A stretch of DNA of 64,000 bases from Pleurocapsa minor GSE-CHR-MK 17-07R (GCA_019359125.1 JAHHHY010000002.1:248001-312000); one strand, 5' to 3'. Positions 1-8,153 are shown, counted from the stretch's first letter. The notes: generated from the letters alone by a model not told the origin. Numbers and translations are program-made.

Positions 1-104
1 TTCCCACGCTGGACGAGGCGGTCGAACGGCTGGAGCATCTGCGCCAGCACGGGCCAACGCCCCACGCGTTTCACTTTCGTGCGCGCTTCGAGCCGACCGT
101 CTGA
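1..104 (+). CDS. DUF3291 domain protein, C-terminal fragment
   Basis: This is the last 33 codons of a gene that begins before the window. The reading frame starts at base 3 and ends with TGA at 102-104. The visible residues include RLEHLRQHGPTPHAFHFR, which matches the conserved end of DUF3291 proteins as I remember them (a Leu-Glu-His helix followed by a Pro-x-Ala-Phe-x-Phe strand). DUF3291 proteins are small, cytoplasmic and of unknown function, related to antibiotic-biosynthesis-monooxygenase-like folds. Only the tail can be judged, so the family call rests on one motif. Confidence 0.6.
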   Translation, partial: PTLDEAVERLEHLRQHGPTPHAFHFRARFEPTV

Positions 105-191
105 GCCGTGTGACGTGCTGAACCCGTGCATCCGATCATCGGGCTGAACGCGCATTAAGCATGGGAATCATTATGCGCAGGGGGAAGTGTC

Positions 192-578
192 ATGATCGGG
201 AGCGTCGGCGGGATCGTGTTGTTTGTGACTGACCTGGAACGCAGCGTCGGCTTTTACGAGGGCGTGATGGGCCTGAAAGCGGGCTTTGCCGATGCCGTGT
301 CGCGTGCCTACACGCTGGGTCAGCAGGATTTTGTGCTGCTGGCGCTGCCTGGCGCGGTCAGTATGCTGGGGGATGATGCGGTGCAGCCGACGCGCGATGG
401 GGTCCGGCGCATCATGCTGTGCGTGCATACGCCGGATGTGGACGCAGCCCATGCGGAGTTGGTGGCCAAAGGCGCCACCATCATACGCGCGCCCAAGAGC
501 CAGGACTGGGGCCGCCGCACGACGCACTTCGCTGATCCGGATGGCAACGTGTGGGAGTTCTATCAGTTCCTGGAATGA
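192..578 (+). CDS. VOC family (glyoxalase/bleomycin-resistance-like) protein
   Basis: A 128-residue, single-module vicinal oxygen chelate protein. The N-terminal beta-alpha-beta unit (GIVLFVTDLERSVGFYEGVMG) and the C-terminal ADPDGNVWEFYQF stretch are typical of VOC proteins; the Glu in WEFYQ is the usual second metal ligand. The first-strand metal ligand position is a hydrophobic residue rather than His, so metal binding is uncertain. The ATG is preceded by a GGGGAAG ribosome-binding site at a good distance. It lies 72 bases upstream of a second VOC gene on the same strand. The substrate cannot be read from the sequence; lyases, dioxygenases and drug-binding proteins share this fold. Confidence 0.8.
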   Translation: MIGSVGGIVLFVTDLERSVGFYEGVMGLKAGFADAVSRAYTLGQQDFVLLALPGAVSMLGDDAVQPTRDGVRRIMLCVHTPDVDAAHAELVAKGATIIRAPKSQDWGRRTTHFADPDGNVWEFYQFLE

Positions 579-650
579 TGCGCACAACAGCCCGCCGCCG
601 CTGTACAATCTGGGCATCTGTGCTGACCTGAACAACAGAAGGGAGCGGCC

Positions 651-1061
651 ATGACGGGCGCGATCAGGATCAATCATGTGGCGGTGGTCGTGGAGGACGT
701 GCATGTTGCGCTGGGCTTCTGGCGCGACGCGCTCGGCCTGGTCTGCCAGCATATCGAGCACAACGAGTCGGAGTCGGTCGATATCGCGTTCCTGCCGGTG
801 GGCGAGGGCGAAATCGAGCTGATCGCGCCGTTCACCGAAGACAGCGGTGTGGCGAAATATCTGGCAAAAAAGGGGAGCGGCCTGCATCACATCTGCCTGG
901 AAGTGGACGATATCGCCGCGGTGATGACGCGCATCCTGGCCAGCGGCGCCGAGATGATCAACGACGCGCCCAAGACCCGGCCAGACGGCACGCGCTATGC
1001 CTTCGTGCATCCGAAGTCGACCGGCGGCGTGCTGCTGGAGCTGTATGAGGTGGCGCGATGA
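651..1061 (+). CDS. mce: Methylmalonyl-CoA epimerase
   Basis: This 136-residue VOC protein is expected to interconvert (2R)- and (2S)-methylmalonyl-CoA, linking propionyl-CoA carboxylation to the mutase. It carries the epimerase signature: INHVAVVVEDV with His9, the Glu-rich GEGEIELIAP strand around Glu56, KKGSGLHHICLEVDD with His79/80, and Glu130 in VLLELYEVAR. These are the two His and two Glu positions that bind the metal and act in catalysis in the family. Length is normal. A GAAGGGAGCGG ribosome-binding site precedes the ATG. The stop overlaps the next start by four bases (ATGA), so the two genes are translationally coupled. No mutase or carboxylase gene lies in the window. Confidence 0.85.
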   Translation: MTGAIRINHVAVVVEDVHVALGFWRDALGLVCQHIEHNESESVDIAFLPVGEGEIELIAPFTEDSGVAKYLAKKGSGLHHICLEVDDIAAVMTRILASGAEMINDAPKTRPDGTRYAFVHPKSTGGVLLELYEVAR

Positions 1062-1522
1062 GCGCGCGTCGTGCGTTGGCCGGGCTGCTGCTGATTGCAT
1101 CGCTGGCGGCAGGGGGTGCTGCATTGGCGCGCCAGGCCTCGCCCCAGTTTCAGTGTTCGGCGTCGTCGGGCTATGGCGCCATGCTGGAGCAGGACCAGTA
1201 TTTCCTCGACCTGCAATGCCAGCCCGCGCTGGCGACCACCATCGTGCTGGAGCCGAACGAGGGCGCGACCTTCACCGTCAGCCTGAGCAACTGGTATGCG
1301 GCGGTGGGCATGGCCGATGCCGAGTTTGATATTCATCTGGCGATGGACCGGGCGCGCATCGCCCTGCGCGAAGCCGGCTCGGCGGACGAGCAGATCATCA
1401 CCGATGTGGTCGCCGCCATGGCCGACGTGCGCGTCATCACCGACCAGACGCGCTATGTGTTCACGATCGAAAATCGCGGCCTGCGCTCGGCGGTATTTGA
1501 CCTCAGCCTGCGCCCGCGCTAG
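1058..1522 (+). CDS. Small secreted protein of unknown function
   Basis: A 154-residue protein starting inside the stop of the epimerase gene (ATGA overlap). Residues 1-26 form a signal peptide: two Arg, then a Leu/Ala-rich core, and an Ala-x-Ala-like site near ALARQA. The mature part is about 125 residues, with two Cys near its start (QFQCSASS and LDLQCQPA) that could form a disulfide, and then alternating strands ending in FTIENRGLRSAVFDLSL. I do not recognise a family. The Cys pair, export signal and strand-rich end suggest a small periplasm-side or extracellular beta protein. Coupling to an epimerase gene may reflect shared expression only. Confidence 0.65.
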   Translation: MSARRALAGLLLIASLAAGGAALARQASPQFQCSASSGYGAMLEQDQYFLDLQCQPALATTIVLEPNEGATFTVSLSNWYAAVGMADAEFDIHLAMDRARIALREAGSADEQIITDVVAAMADVRVITDQTRYVFTIENRGLRSAVFDLSLRPR

Positions 1523-1602
1523 GGCTGGGAGGCTGCTCATGCATATCTCATGCCCCCGGTGTATCATGATGCGCATTCGGGCAAGCCACAGACAAGTGAG
1601 AT

Positions 1603-2304
1603 ATGACGAGCTTACAGGGTAAAGAACGCGCGGCGTACGTGCAGAACATGTTCGACCGCATCGCATTCCGCTACAACATCATGAACCGTGTGATGACGGC
1701 TGGGCAGGACATGAAGTGGCGACGCTTCATGATCGAGAAAGCGCGCCTGTCCAGCGGGGATCGGCTGCTTGACCTGGCGACCGGCACCGGCGATGTGGCC
1801 TTCGAGGCGCTGCGCATGGTTCCCGGCGTGCAGGCCTTCGGCGGCGACTTTTCGCTGGGCATGATGTTTGTGGGGCAGAAGGAACCGCTGGGGCCGCAGG
1901 TGCGCTGGAATGGCGCCGACGCGCTCAATCTGCCGTTTCCTGCCGAGACCTTTGACGCGCTCACGGCTGCCTATCTCATGCGTAACGTGATCGACATCCC
2001 GCGCGGCTTTGCCGAGCAGATGCGCGTGCTCAAGCCCGGCGGCCGGCTCGTCATCCTGGATACCTCGCCGCCGCCCAATAACATCCTCAGGCCGTTCATC
2101 GTCGGCTACCTGAAATATGGCCTGCCGCTGCTGGGCCGCCTGATCGCGGGCAATTCGGACGCGTATACGTACCTGCCCGAAAGCACGCAGAAATTCAAGA
2201 CGCCCGACCAGCTCGCGGCGCTGATGCGCGAGGCAGGCTTCCGCAATGTGCAGTACAAGACGTTTATGTTTGGCACCATGGCCGTTCACTGGGCCGAGAA
2301 ATAA
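1603..2304 (+). CDS. menG: Demethylmenaquinone methyltransferase (UbiE/MenG family)
   Basis: A 233-residue class I SAM-dependent methyltransferase of the UbiE/MenG family, which carries out the last methylation in menaquinone (or ubiquinone) synthesis. Family marks are the N-terminal VQNMFDRIAFRYNIMNRVMT, the SAM-binding motif LLDLATGTGDVAFEA (about residues 53-67), YLMRNVIDIPRGFAEQMRVL, the post-motif LKPGGRLVILDTSPP, and YLPESTQKF near the C-terminus. Menaquinone is the more likely substrate because no ubiquinone genes are seen and the lineage suggested here uses menaquinone. The start follows a GTGAG element. The next gene begins 15 bases after the stop, so the two may be co-transcribed. 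Confidence 0.85.
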   Translation: MTSLQGKERAAYVQNMFDRIAFRYNIMNRVMTAGQDMKWRRFMIEKARLSSGDRLLDLATGTGDVAFEALRMVPGVQAFGGDFSLGMMFVGQKEPLGPQVRWNGADALNLPFPAETFDALTAAYLMRNVIDIPRGFAEQMRVLKPGGRLVILDTSPPPNNILRPFIVGYLKYGLPLLGRLIAGNSDAYTYLPESTQKFKTPDQLAALMREAGFRNVQYKTFMFGTMAVHWAEK

Positions 2305-2318
2305 GGGTCACGACAACC

Positions 2319-3638
2319 TTGCGCGTCAAACTTAGGCAGCTTCGCGAGGAGCTGCGCACGTCCTACTGGTTCCTGCCGCTGATGATGACGATTCTGGCGG
2401 CGCTGGTGGCGCGCATCCTGATTTCGGTGGACGAACTGCTGTTCTTTGCGTATGCTACGCCGCCCATCGTGAATGTGGCCAGCACCAGCGCGATCCTGTC
2501 GGTGGCGGCAGGCGCTATCGCCACGATTGCCGGCACCACCTTCTCGCTCATGCTGGTGGTGCTCACGCTGGGGTCGCAGCAGTATGGGCCGCTGGTCGTG
2601 ATCAATTTCATCCGCGACCAGAGCAATCAGGTCGTGTTTGGCATGTTCACGGGCACGTTCGTGTTCTGCATCATCACCCTCGATTTTGTTGGCATCAGCA
2701 TGCGCGATACGGCTTTCCTGCCGCGCATCGCCGCGCTGACCGCGATTATCCTGTCGATCACCTGTATCCTGGTGATGATCTATTTCATCCACCACATCGC
2801 GGTGTCCATTCGCCCCACTTCGATCATCAACACCATCTCGCAGGAGCTCAGCCGCGCCATCGACCAGGTGTTTCCCACCCGCATTGGCGAGGATGAAACC
2901 ACCAATCCGCTCAGTGATCTGGATCAGGACCGGCTGGGCCGGTTCAAACAGGGGGCGCAGGAAATCCTGGCCACCCGCACCGGTTATCTCAATCTGCTGC
3001 AGGAAGATGCGCTGCTGGAGCTGGCCTCTGACCGGGAATGCCTGATCGAGATTGCGCATCGGCCGGGGCAGTTCATCGTCAAAGGCGCTGTCGCTGGACG
3101 CGTGTATCCGGCAGAACGCTGGGATGAGCGCGCATCGCGTGTGTTCAACGAATCACTGGTGCTGTCAATCCATCGCTCGCCTGCCATCGATATCGAGTTG
3201 TTGTTCACGCAGTTGGTGGCGATTGCTGTGCGTGCGCTGTCCCCAGCCATCAATGACCCGTTCACCGCGATGACTTGTATCGACCATTTAGGGGAAAAGC
3301 TGGCCATGCTGGCAAATCGCCAGATTGGCTCGTCGCTGCGTTTTGACGCGTATGGGGTGCCGCGCGTCGTCACCCATCCGGTGACGTTTGACGACATTAT
3401 GCATTTGGCCTTCGACCAGATTCGTTTTTACGGCCGTCAGGACCTGCGCGTGGTGGTGCATCTGCTGAATACCATCCGCGTGATTGGCGAGGTGCTGCAC
3501 ACGCCCTCAGAGCAGCAGGTGCTGGAGCGTTATGCGGGGGTGATCTGGGGCGAGTCGCGCGGGCTGCATACCTCGGAATATGCCCAGAATCTCCTCAGCA
3601 TCGCCTATCACGCGGCCTGCGTGCGCCTGCGCGACTAG
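2319..3638 (+). CDS. DUF2254 family membrane protein
   Basis: A 439-residue membrane protein using a TTG start 15 bases after menG; an AAGGG element sits 11 bases upstream of the TTG. The N-terminal third holds about four hydrophobic segments (residues roughly 17-40, 58-82, 105-128, 138-162). The soluble C-terminal two thirds contain ARTGYLNLLQEDALLELAS-like and SPAINDPFTAMTCIDHLGE motifs, which are characteristic of DUF2254. The biochemical role of this family is not known. It ends 9 bases before the convergent glycosyltransferase gene; no strong terminator is seen between them. Confidence 0.8.
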   Translation: MRVKLRQLREELRTSYWFLPLMMTILAALVARILISVDELLFFAYATPPIVNVASTSAILSVAAGAIATIAGTTFSLMLVVLTLGSQQYGPLVVINFIRDQSNQVVFGMFTGTFVFCIITLDFVGISMRDTAFLPRIAALTAIILSITCILVMIYFIHHIAVSIRPTSIINTISQELSRAIDQVFPTRIGEDETTNPLSDLDQDRLGRFKQGAQEILATRTGYLNLLQEDALLELASDRECLIEIAHRPGQFIVKGAVAGRVYPAERWDERASRVFNESLVLSIHRSPAIDIELLFTQLVAIAVRALSPAINDPFTAMTCIDHLGEKLAMLANRQIGSSLRFDAYGVPRVVTHPVTFDDIMHLAFDQIRFYGRQDLRVVVHLLNTIRVIGEVLHTPSEQQVLERYAGVIWGESRGLHTSEYAQNLLSIAYHAACVRLRD

Positions 3639-3647
3639 CCGCGATGG

Positions 3648-5168
3648 TCAGCCGGGCCCATCCGCGCTGATTCGCCACAACACTACCGACGGCGCATCGG
3701 CCGCATCGCCCGGGCGAAAGTAAGTTGCGACTGCTGTGGCATTTGCATTCAGGGCGTTTGCCAGCACCGGCACATCGGCGCCAATCAGCGGGGCGGTATC
3801 GGCCAGCACATAGACCAGTCCATTCGCGTTCAGCGCGCTTTCAATCATGCCTGTGCCGGGCGCATCCGTGCACATCAGCGGGCGAATCGCCTCAAAATTG
3901 GCGCGTCGGCAGCTGTCTGGAAACATGCTGGCGATGATCTGCACATCCCCTTCAGGCACATGAACCGGAATATCCAGCACGGCATCGCGCAGGGCATATC
4001 CCGCGCTGTGGTGATTGATGTGTTCGTCGCGCACTTCGGCGGGAATTGCGGCGCTTTCGGGCATACTGAAGCTGTCGGTCATATACGGGATGAAACCGAG
4101 AGCCAGCGCCCCAGCGACGGCCGCCATGCTCACACGACGCGCCCGTGGGGATGATTTTTGGCTAAGGGCGCCCAGGCCTGCGCCCGCCAAAACGATCAGC
4201 AGGGGGAAGGTAGCGGCAAAATGCCGGGGCAGCACTTCGCGGCCCAGCAGTGTCGTCAGCGCAAAGGGCATCAGTCCGGCAGCCAGCAGTATTAGCGACT
4301 CGTGCCGGCGCATAAGCGGCAGGCCGACCAGCCCCAACCCGACCAGCAGCGCCCCCAGCGGCGAACCAAAGCCTGTCATCAGAGCGGCGAAACGCTCCAG
4401 ATTGGCAGCCGGCCCGCTGCCCACGCCATCACCGCCGCCGATCCAGCCCAGCGCAATCGTGAACAGGCCAGCGCCTCTCAGCAGCAGATACGCCAGCGGA
4501 ATCGCGAACATAGCCGCGCCTGTCAGCCCGATGACAAGCAGCGCCGTCATGCGCTGTCGGGGCGTCGCTTTTCCGAGTGTCAGCACGATCAGTGCGACGG
4601 AAAGGGCAAATGGCGCGGCGGTGAATTTGAACAACACGGCTGTTGCCAGTGCGATGCCTGCCAGCACGGCGCGGCGGATGCTCATGTATCGCGTCAGGTG
4701 CAGGGTGGCCAGCATCGCCAGCACAGCCAGCCCGCCAGCTTCGGCGTCGCTGAAAGCGAGGCGTTCATAGAAGAATAAATACGGGGAGGCGATCCACAGC
4801 AGCATCGCCAGGATGCCTGCCGGGTGGCCAACCAGCCTGCGCGCCAGCGTATATCCGGCGGCGAGGCCGAGCGTGCCGATGAGAATGGTCGCGATGCGGC
4901 CGATAAAAACAGGCTCGTGCTGCGGATAAAACAGCGCGATCAGCCAGTGATTGATGATTTTGCCGTCGCTGATTTCCCAGAAGGGATGCATATTCCACAC
5001 CTCCACCGCGCGGGTGAGGTGCAGCCCTTCATCATTATGGAGGGGAAGTGCTGTAAGGGCAGGCAGGCGCGTGCCCCAGTAGAGCAGGATGAGCAGAAGC
5101 GGCAGTCCCCACTCCAGCAGATAACGGCGCGAGACAGTCGCCTGGGTGACAGGCTGGCGCTGCATCAC
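3648..5168 (-). CDS. GT-C type membrane glycosyltransferase (GT39/ArnT-like)
   Basis: A 506-residue polytopic membrane protein with about 10-12 hydrophobic segments. The first external loop carries LPLHNDEGLH (Asp46-Glu47), the acidic pair that GT39/ArnT/PMT enzymes use next to the polyprenyl-phosphate sugar donor. The C-terminal 110 residues form a soluble, probably outside-facing domain with two Cys. It is likely to transfer a sugar from a polyprenyl-phosphate donor to a lipid, glycan or protein outside the membrane; the acceptor cannot be inferred. The gene starts at GTG (5168) or the following ATG (5165), 8-11 bases after infA, with no clear ribosome-binding site of its own, so it probably depends on the infA transcript. 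Confidence 0.7.
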   Translation of the reverse strand: MMQRQPVTQATVSRRYLLEWGLPLLLILLYWGTRLPALTALPLHNDEGLHLTRAVEVWNMHPFWEISDGKIINHWLIALFYPQHEPVFIGRIATILIGTLGLAAGYTLARRLVGHPAGILAMLLWIASPYLFFYERLAFSDAEAGGLAVLAMLATLHLTRYMSIRRAVLAGIALATAVLFKFTAAPFALSVALIVLTLGKATPRQRMTALLVIGLTGAAMFAIPLAYLLLRGAGLFTIALGWIGGGDGVGSGPAANLERFAALMTGFGSPLGALLVGLGLVGLPLMRRHESLILLAAGLMPFALTTLLGREVLPRHFAATFPLLIVLAGAGLGALSQKSSPRARRVSMAAVAGALALGFIPYMTDSFSMPESAAIPAEVRDEHINHHSAGYALRDAVLDIPVHVPEGDVQIIASMFPDSCRRANFEAIRPLMCTDAPGTGMIESALNANGLVYVLADTAPLIGADVPVLANALNANATAVATYFRPGDAADAPSVVLWRISADGPG

Positions 5169-5176
5169 GGCGTGCG

Positions 5177-5443
5177 TTACTTGCTGGCGTTGGGGTCGTC
5201 GCTGCTGCCCGGGCGCTGGTTGTCGCGATAACGATAGGTGATGCGACCACGGTTCGGGTCATACATCGTCATCTCGACGCGCACGCGGTCACCCAGCAGG
5301 ATGCGGATGTAATACTTGCGCATCTTGCCCGACAGGTATGCCAGGATGCGGTGCTTGTTTTCCAGCTCCACCAGAAACTGCGTGTTGGGCAGGGCTTCGA
5401 CGACGACGCCGTCTACTTCTAACTTGTCTTCCTGCTTGGCCAT
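5177..5443 (-). CDS. infA: Translation initiation factor IF-1
   Basis: An 88-residue IF-1. The OB-fold signature is complete: [40 protein letters not shown] and [15 protein letters not shown]-1 binds the A site of the 30S subunit during initiation. The usual length is about 72 residues; this protein carries an extra acidic, Ser/Asn-rich tail of about 16 residues after the fold. The ATG of MAKQED is chosen because homologues start there; the frame stays open upstream but that part has no family similarity. The gene sits downstream of rpsU on the same strand, behind a perfect tandem 19-bp repeat, and is followed closely by a glycosyltransferase gene. Confidence 0.92.
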   Translation of the reverse strand: MAKQEDKLEVDGVVVEALPNTQFLVELENKHRILAYLSGKMRKYYIRILLGDRVRVEMTMYDPNRGRITYRYRDNQRPGSSDDPNASK

Positions 5444-5461
5444 AGGATTGAGTGCCTCATT

Positions 5462-5499
5462 GTACGAACGATTAAACAAAGTACGAACGATTAAACAAA
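5462..5499 (-). repeat. Perfect tandem 19-bp direct repeat upstream of infA
   Basis: Two identical 19-bp copies lie head to tail at 5462-5480 and 5481-5499, 19-56 bases upstream of the infA start on the minus strand. Each unit contains GTACGAACGATTAAAC when read on the plus strand. The position between rpsU and infA and the AT-rich content suggest a duplicated promoter element or regulator-binding site, or a recent local duplication. No function can be assigned from sequence alone. Confidence 0.9.
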
Positions 5500-5596
5500 A
5501 TTTACCGCTGCCTGCGAACAGACAGCGGTAGAAAGGGTGAGCAAAACCAGTAGGCGCAGAAGATGTGCCAGTTGGTCGCGTCAGCACCGGACAGCG

Positions 5597-5797
5597 TTAA
5601 CGCATTGTGGCGTTGCGCTGACGACGACGTGCGCGGCGAATGGCTTTCTTCTTCTCGATGCGGCGGAGCTCGCTCTTGGAAATATACCAGCGTTTACGAC
5701 GGACCGTGCTGAGGACGCCGCTGTTGGTCACGCGCTTGCGGAAGCGGCGGAGCAATGACTCCTGCGATTCGTTTGGCTTTAATGATACGTGCGCCAT
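5597..5797 (-). CDS. rpsU: Ribosomal protein bS21
   Basis: A 66-residue, very basic protein matching bS21: VSLKPNESQESLLRRFRKRV, then SGVLSTVRRKRWYISKS and a run of Lys/Arg (ELRRIEKKKAIRRARRRQR). bS21 sits near the anti-Shine-Dalgarno region of the small subunit and takes part in initiation. The start is fixed by a strong AAAGGGGGTGA ribosome-binding site seven bases upstream of the ATG; the longer open frame has no family similarity upstream. It is the first of a minus-strand group rpsU-infA-GT-C. Grouping bS21 with IF-1 fits joint control of initiation factors. Confidence 0.92.
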   Translation of the reverse strand: MAHVSLKPNESQESLLRRFRKRVTNSGVLSTVRRKRWYISKSELRRIEKKKAIRRARRRQRNATMR

Positions 5798-5914
5798 GCT
5801 TTTGCAGTCACCCCCTTTCTTTTTAAGATTTGTGTCTGTTTTGATCAGAGACACCGCCATTGTAATGGACGGCAAAAGCAAAGTCTATCGGCAAGATGAG
5901 GGCGGTAGGGCAGT

Positions 5915-5955
5915 AAAAAAGGCACGTCCGAAGCTGTCTCCGGACGTGCCTTTTC
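5915..5955 (-). terminator. Rho-independent terminator after rpsA
   Basis: A perfect 10-bp stem, 5921-5930 with 5941-5950, and a 10-base loop, flanked by six A on the left and four T on the right. Read on the minus strand it follows rpsA by about 25 bases and ends in a six-base U tract. The flanks let it work in both directions. Confidence 0.9.
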
Positions 5956-5976
5956 TTTTAGACTATCGCTGGTGAA

Positions 5977-7299
5977 TTACAGCGATTCGGTGGTGCTTTC
6001 TTCGCTGGTGGCTTCAGCAGCGGCAGCAGTCGCGGCGGCCACAACGGCGGCCACGGCTGCATCTTCGGCAGCGGCAGCGGCTGCGTCTTCAGCTTCAGCG
6101 GCAGCTTCGGCAGCATCAGCCGCTTCAGCAGCGGCGGTGGCGGCATCGGCGGCAGCTTCTGCCTTGGCAGCGCGGAAGCGCACCTTCTCATCATCGGTCA
6201 CGTCCTTCAGGCTGAGGCCGAGGCGCTGCTTTTCGGCTTCAATGCTGATGACGCGCATGACCAGGCGCTGGCCTTCGTGCACCACCAGCGTCGGGTCTTC
6301 CGGCGCGGGATCGGCGATTTGGCTGGTGTGGAGCAGGGCTTCGATGCCCGGGTCCAGGCTGACGAACGCGCCAAACTGGGCCACACGGCTGACGATGCCT
6401 TCGACCAGCTGGCCAACGTGGTAGTGGTTCTCCACCACCGCCCACGGGTTTTCCTGCAGGCGCTTCAGGCTGAGGCCGATGCGCTTGCCTTCGCTGTCCA
6501 GGCGCAGGATGTACACTTCAATTTCGTCGCCCACCTTGAGGACTTCCTTGGGGTGGTTGACGCGGTGCCAGGCCAGCTCGCTGATGTGAATCAGGCCGTC
6601 AGCGCCGCCCAGGTCGACGAACGCGCCAAAGTCACGCAGCCCGCTGACCACGCCGCTGCGGGTCTCGCCTTCCTTCAGCTGGTCCAGCAGACGTTCCTTG
6701 TTCTGGTCGCGGCTGCCCTTGCTGGCATCGCGCTGGCTGAACACGAGGCGACGGCGCTTGCGATTGACTTCGATCACCTTGAGGGTAATCGGCTGGCCGA
6801 TCATGCGCTGCATGCGCACCTTGCGTTCGTCTTCGCTCAGGCCGCGGGGCAGGTCCAGCACATGGCTGGCCGGCACGAAGCCGCGCAGGTTGCCAAAGGG
6901 AACGATCACGCCGCCACGGTTGGCGTCGCTGACGACACCTTCCCACACGCCGTCGTTCTCCAGCATTTCCTCGGCCTTTTTCCAGTCCTCGGTCTGCTGG
7001 GCCTGCGAGACGGAGAGCAGCAGGTTGCCGTCGTCGTCTTCCATGCGCAGGATCATCACATCCAGGTCGGCACCGCGCTCAAAAGCGGTCGGCTCGACAT
7101 GCATGCGTTCCAGGTCCTTGCGCAGCACCACGCCGTCGCGCTTCATGCCTGCAATGCTGACGATCAGGCCCTGATTATCAATGGCTACGATCGTGCCGGT
7201 GACGATTTCGCCCCGTTCAAAGGTCTCGTTTTCAGCAAACGAGGCTTCCAGCAGGGCGGCGAAGTCTTCACCACCCGCGTAAAGGGTATCTTCCTGCAT
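5977..7299 (-). CDS. rpsA: Ribosomal protein bS1
   Basis: A 440-residue bS1 with four S1 (OB-fold RNA-binding) repeats at about residues 27-98, 115-189, 210-280 and 296-367. The third repeat has the classic SGLRDFGAFVDLGGADGLIH motif. bS1 binds mRNA leaders and docks them on the 30S subunit. Four repeats match the shorter S1 type outside Proteobacteria. After the last repeat comes a low-complexity tail (about 377-440) of Ala with scattered Glu/Asp, ending TSEESTTESL. The ATG has a GGGAGAG ribosome-binding site. The gene has its own terminator and stands between the pilin gene and rpsU on the same strand. Confidence 0.92.
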   Translation of the reverse strand: MQEDTLYAGGEDFAALLEASFAENETFERGEIVTGTIVAIDNQGLIVSIAGMKRDGVVLRKDLERMHVEPTAFERGADLDVMILRMEDDDGNLLLSVSQAQQTEDWKKAEEMLENDGVWEGVVSDANRGGVIVPFGNLRGFVPASHVLDLPRGLSEDERKVRMQRMIGQPITLKVIEVNRKRRRLVFSQRDASKGSRDQNKERLLDQLKEGETRSGVVSGLRDFGAFVDLGGADGLIHISELAWHRVNHPKEVLKVGDEIEVYILRLDSEGKRIGLSLKRLQENPWAVVENHYHVGQLVEGIVSRVAQFGAFVSLDPGIEALLHTSQIADPAPEDPTLVVHEGQRLVMRVISIEAEKQRLGLSLKDVTDDEKVRFRAAKAEAAADAATAAAEAADAAEAAAEAEDAAAAAAEDAAVAAVVAAATAAAAEATSEESTTESL

Positions 7300-7664
7300 C
7301 TATCTCTCCCGAACCGCAAATATTGCTCTGATTGGACGATGTGACCTGAAAGAAAACAAACAAACCCCATCCACAGAAAAACAGCTCTTCTGCGCTGGAG
7401 CTTCCATATGGGCTATGGCTGATGACAGAGTCAAACGCGTTTGTTACAGACAGTTCGCGGGTTTAGCGCGTCCTGCCCCCCCTTTCATAAAGTCCTAAGC
7501 ATTGTATGAAACCGACCTGTACCTGTAAAGGGGCAACGCGCGCGTTATGGCCCCTCTGCACACCCTGATGCGCCGGATTTATGTGCAGGCTGCATAAACA
7601 AAAAAGACGACCGGGAAACCCGGCCGTCCTTGAATGCTGACTGCGATGAAGGCTGTGGTGAAAA
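7300..7664 (-). other. Non-coding interval between the Flp pilin gene and rpsA
   Basis: This 365-bp stretch holds the pilin terminator at its right end and then the upstream region of rpsA. On the minus strand a TTGACT hexamer lies near 7432, but no good -10 partner follows at 16-18 bases, so the rpsA promoter is not placed. I see no RNA gene or convincing small ORF. Confidence 0.5.
7598..7632 (-). terminator. Rho-independent terminator of the Flp pilin gene
   Basis: Read on the minus strand, a GC-rich 10-bp stem (with one G-U pair) closes on a three-base loop and is followed by six T. It lies about 35 bases after the pilin stop codon. Confidence 0.88.
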
Positions 7665-7811
7665 CTACAGCGCGTTGACGATGTTCGAGAAAATGTTACC
7701 GATGGCCGGGCCCAGCAGGGCGAGGATGACGATAACGACGACGGCGACCAGAACCAGGATGAGCGCGTATTCGACGAGGCCCTGACCCTCTTCACGAGGC
7801 TGATAAATCAT
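7665..7811 (-). CDS. Flp/Fap-type pilin subunit
   Basis: A 48-residue prepilin. It has a short basic-acidic leader (MIYQPREEGQG), then LVEYALILVLVAVVVIVILA, a single hydrophobic helix with the Glu-Tyr pair typical of Flp pilins, and the GPAIGNIFSNIVNAL tail. Prepilin peptidase probably cuts after Gly11, giving a mature pilin of about 37 residues. The start is set by a strong GGAGGA ribosome-binding site. The gene is monocistronic, with its own TTGACA promoter and terminator. No tad/flp secretion genes (ATPase, platform protein, peptidase) are nearby, so the machinery must be encoded elsewhere. Confidence 0.88.
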   Translation of the reverse strand: MIYQPREEGQGLVEYALILVLVAVVVIVILALLGPAIGNIFSNIVNAL

Positions 7812-7847
7812 GATGTTCCTCCATAGAGAACCTTAATGCTATCTATT

Positions 7848-7876
7848 ACTCTAACTTTCGATTGATTCTATGTCAA
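7848..7876 (-). promoter_or_regulatory. Sigma-70-type promoter for the Flp pilin gene
   Basis: On the minus strand TTGACA (7871-7876) is separated by exactly 17 bases from TAGAGT (7848-7853). The predicted start of transcription is about 30 bases before the pilin ATG. A perfect -35 and 4/6 -10 suit a highly expressed pilin. Confidence 0.75.
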
Positions 7877-7981
7877 TAGACTCAAGTACTATATGCGTAA
7901 AGATTTTTCCTCAATGTTAAGGCAATGCTTCAACCGAATGTTAAGAGCCCGGCAGCATCCACGGGGCTTGCCTGCCGGTTT

Positions 7982-8010
7982 TTGACAACTATTTCACACA
8001 GGCTTAAAAT
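7982..8010 (+). promoter_or_regulatory. Sigma-70-type promoter for the EF-G paralogue
   Basis: TTGACA (7982-7987), a 17-base spacer and TAAAAT (8005-8010): a near-consensus promoter. Transcription would start near 8017, leaving a leader of about 137 bases before the gene at 8154. It is divergent from the pilin promoter; together they account for the 342-bp gap 7812-8153. Confidence 0.78.
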
Positions 8011-8153
8011 CCGTCTCTAAGAGTGCTGGCGTGGCCGCCGGACTACGCCCCCTTTATTTTCCCATGTGAATATTCCTGTGCTCCGGCTTATTGCGTCGAT
8101 TTCGTTTATAGGCCTGCGCGCGCGTGGGCCGCCAAAGTAAAGGGTTGTAGATC

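Noticed and set aside
7463-7795. 110-codon Ser/Arg-rich minus-strand frame over the pilin gene
   Set aside because: It is out of frame with the 48-codon Flp pilin, which has the ribosome-binding site, promoter and terminator.
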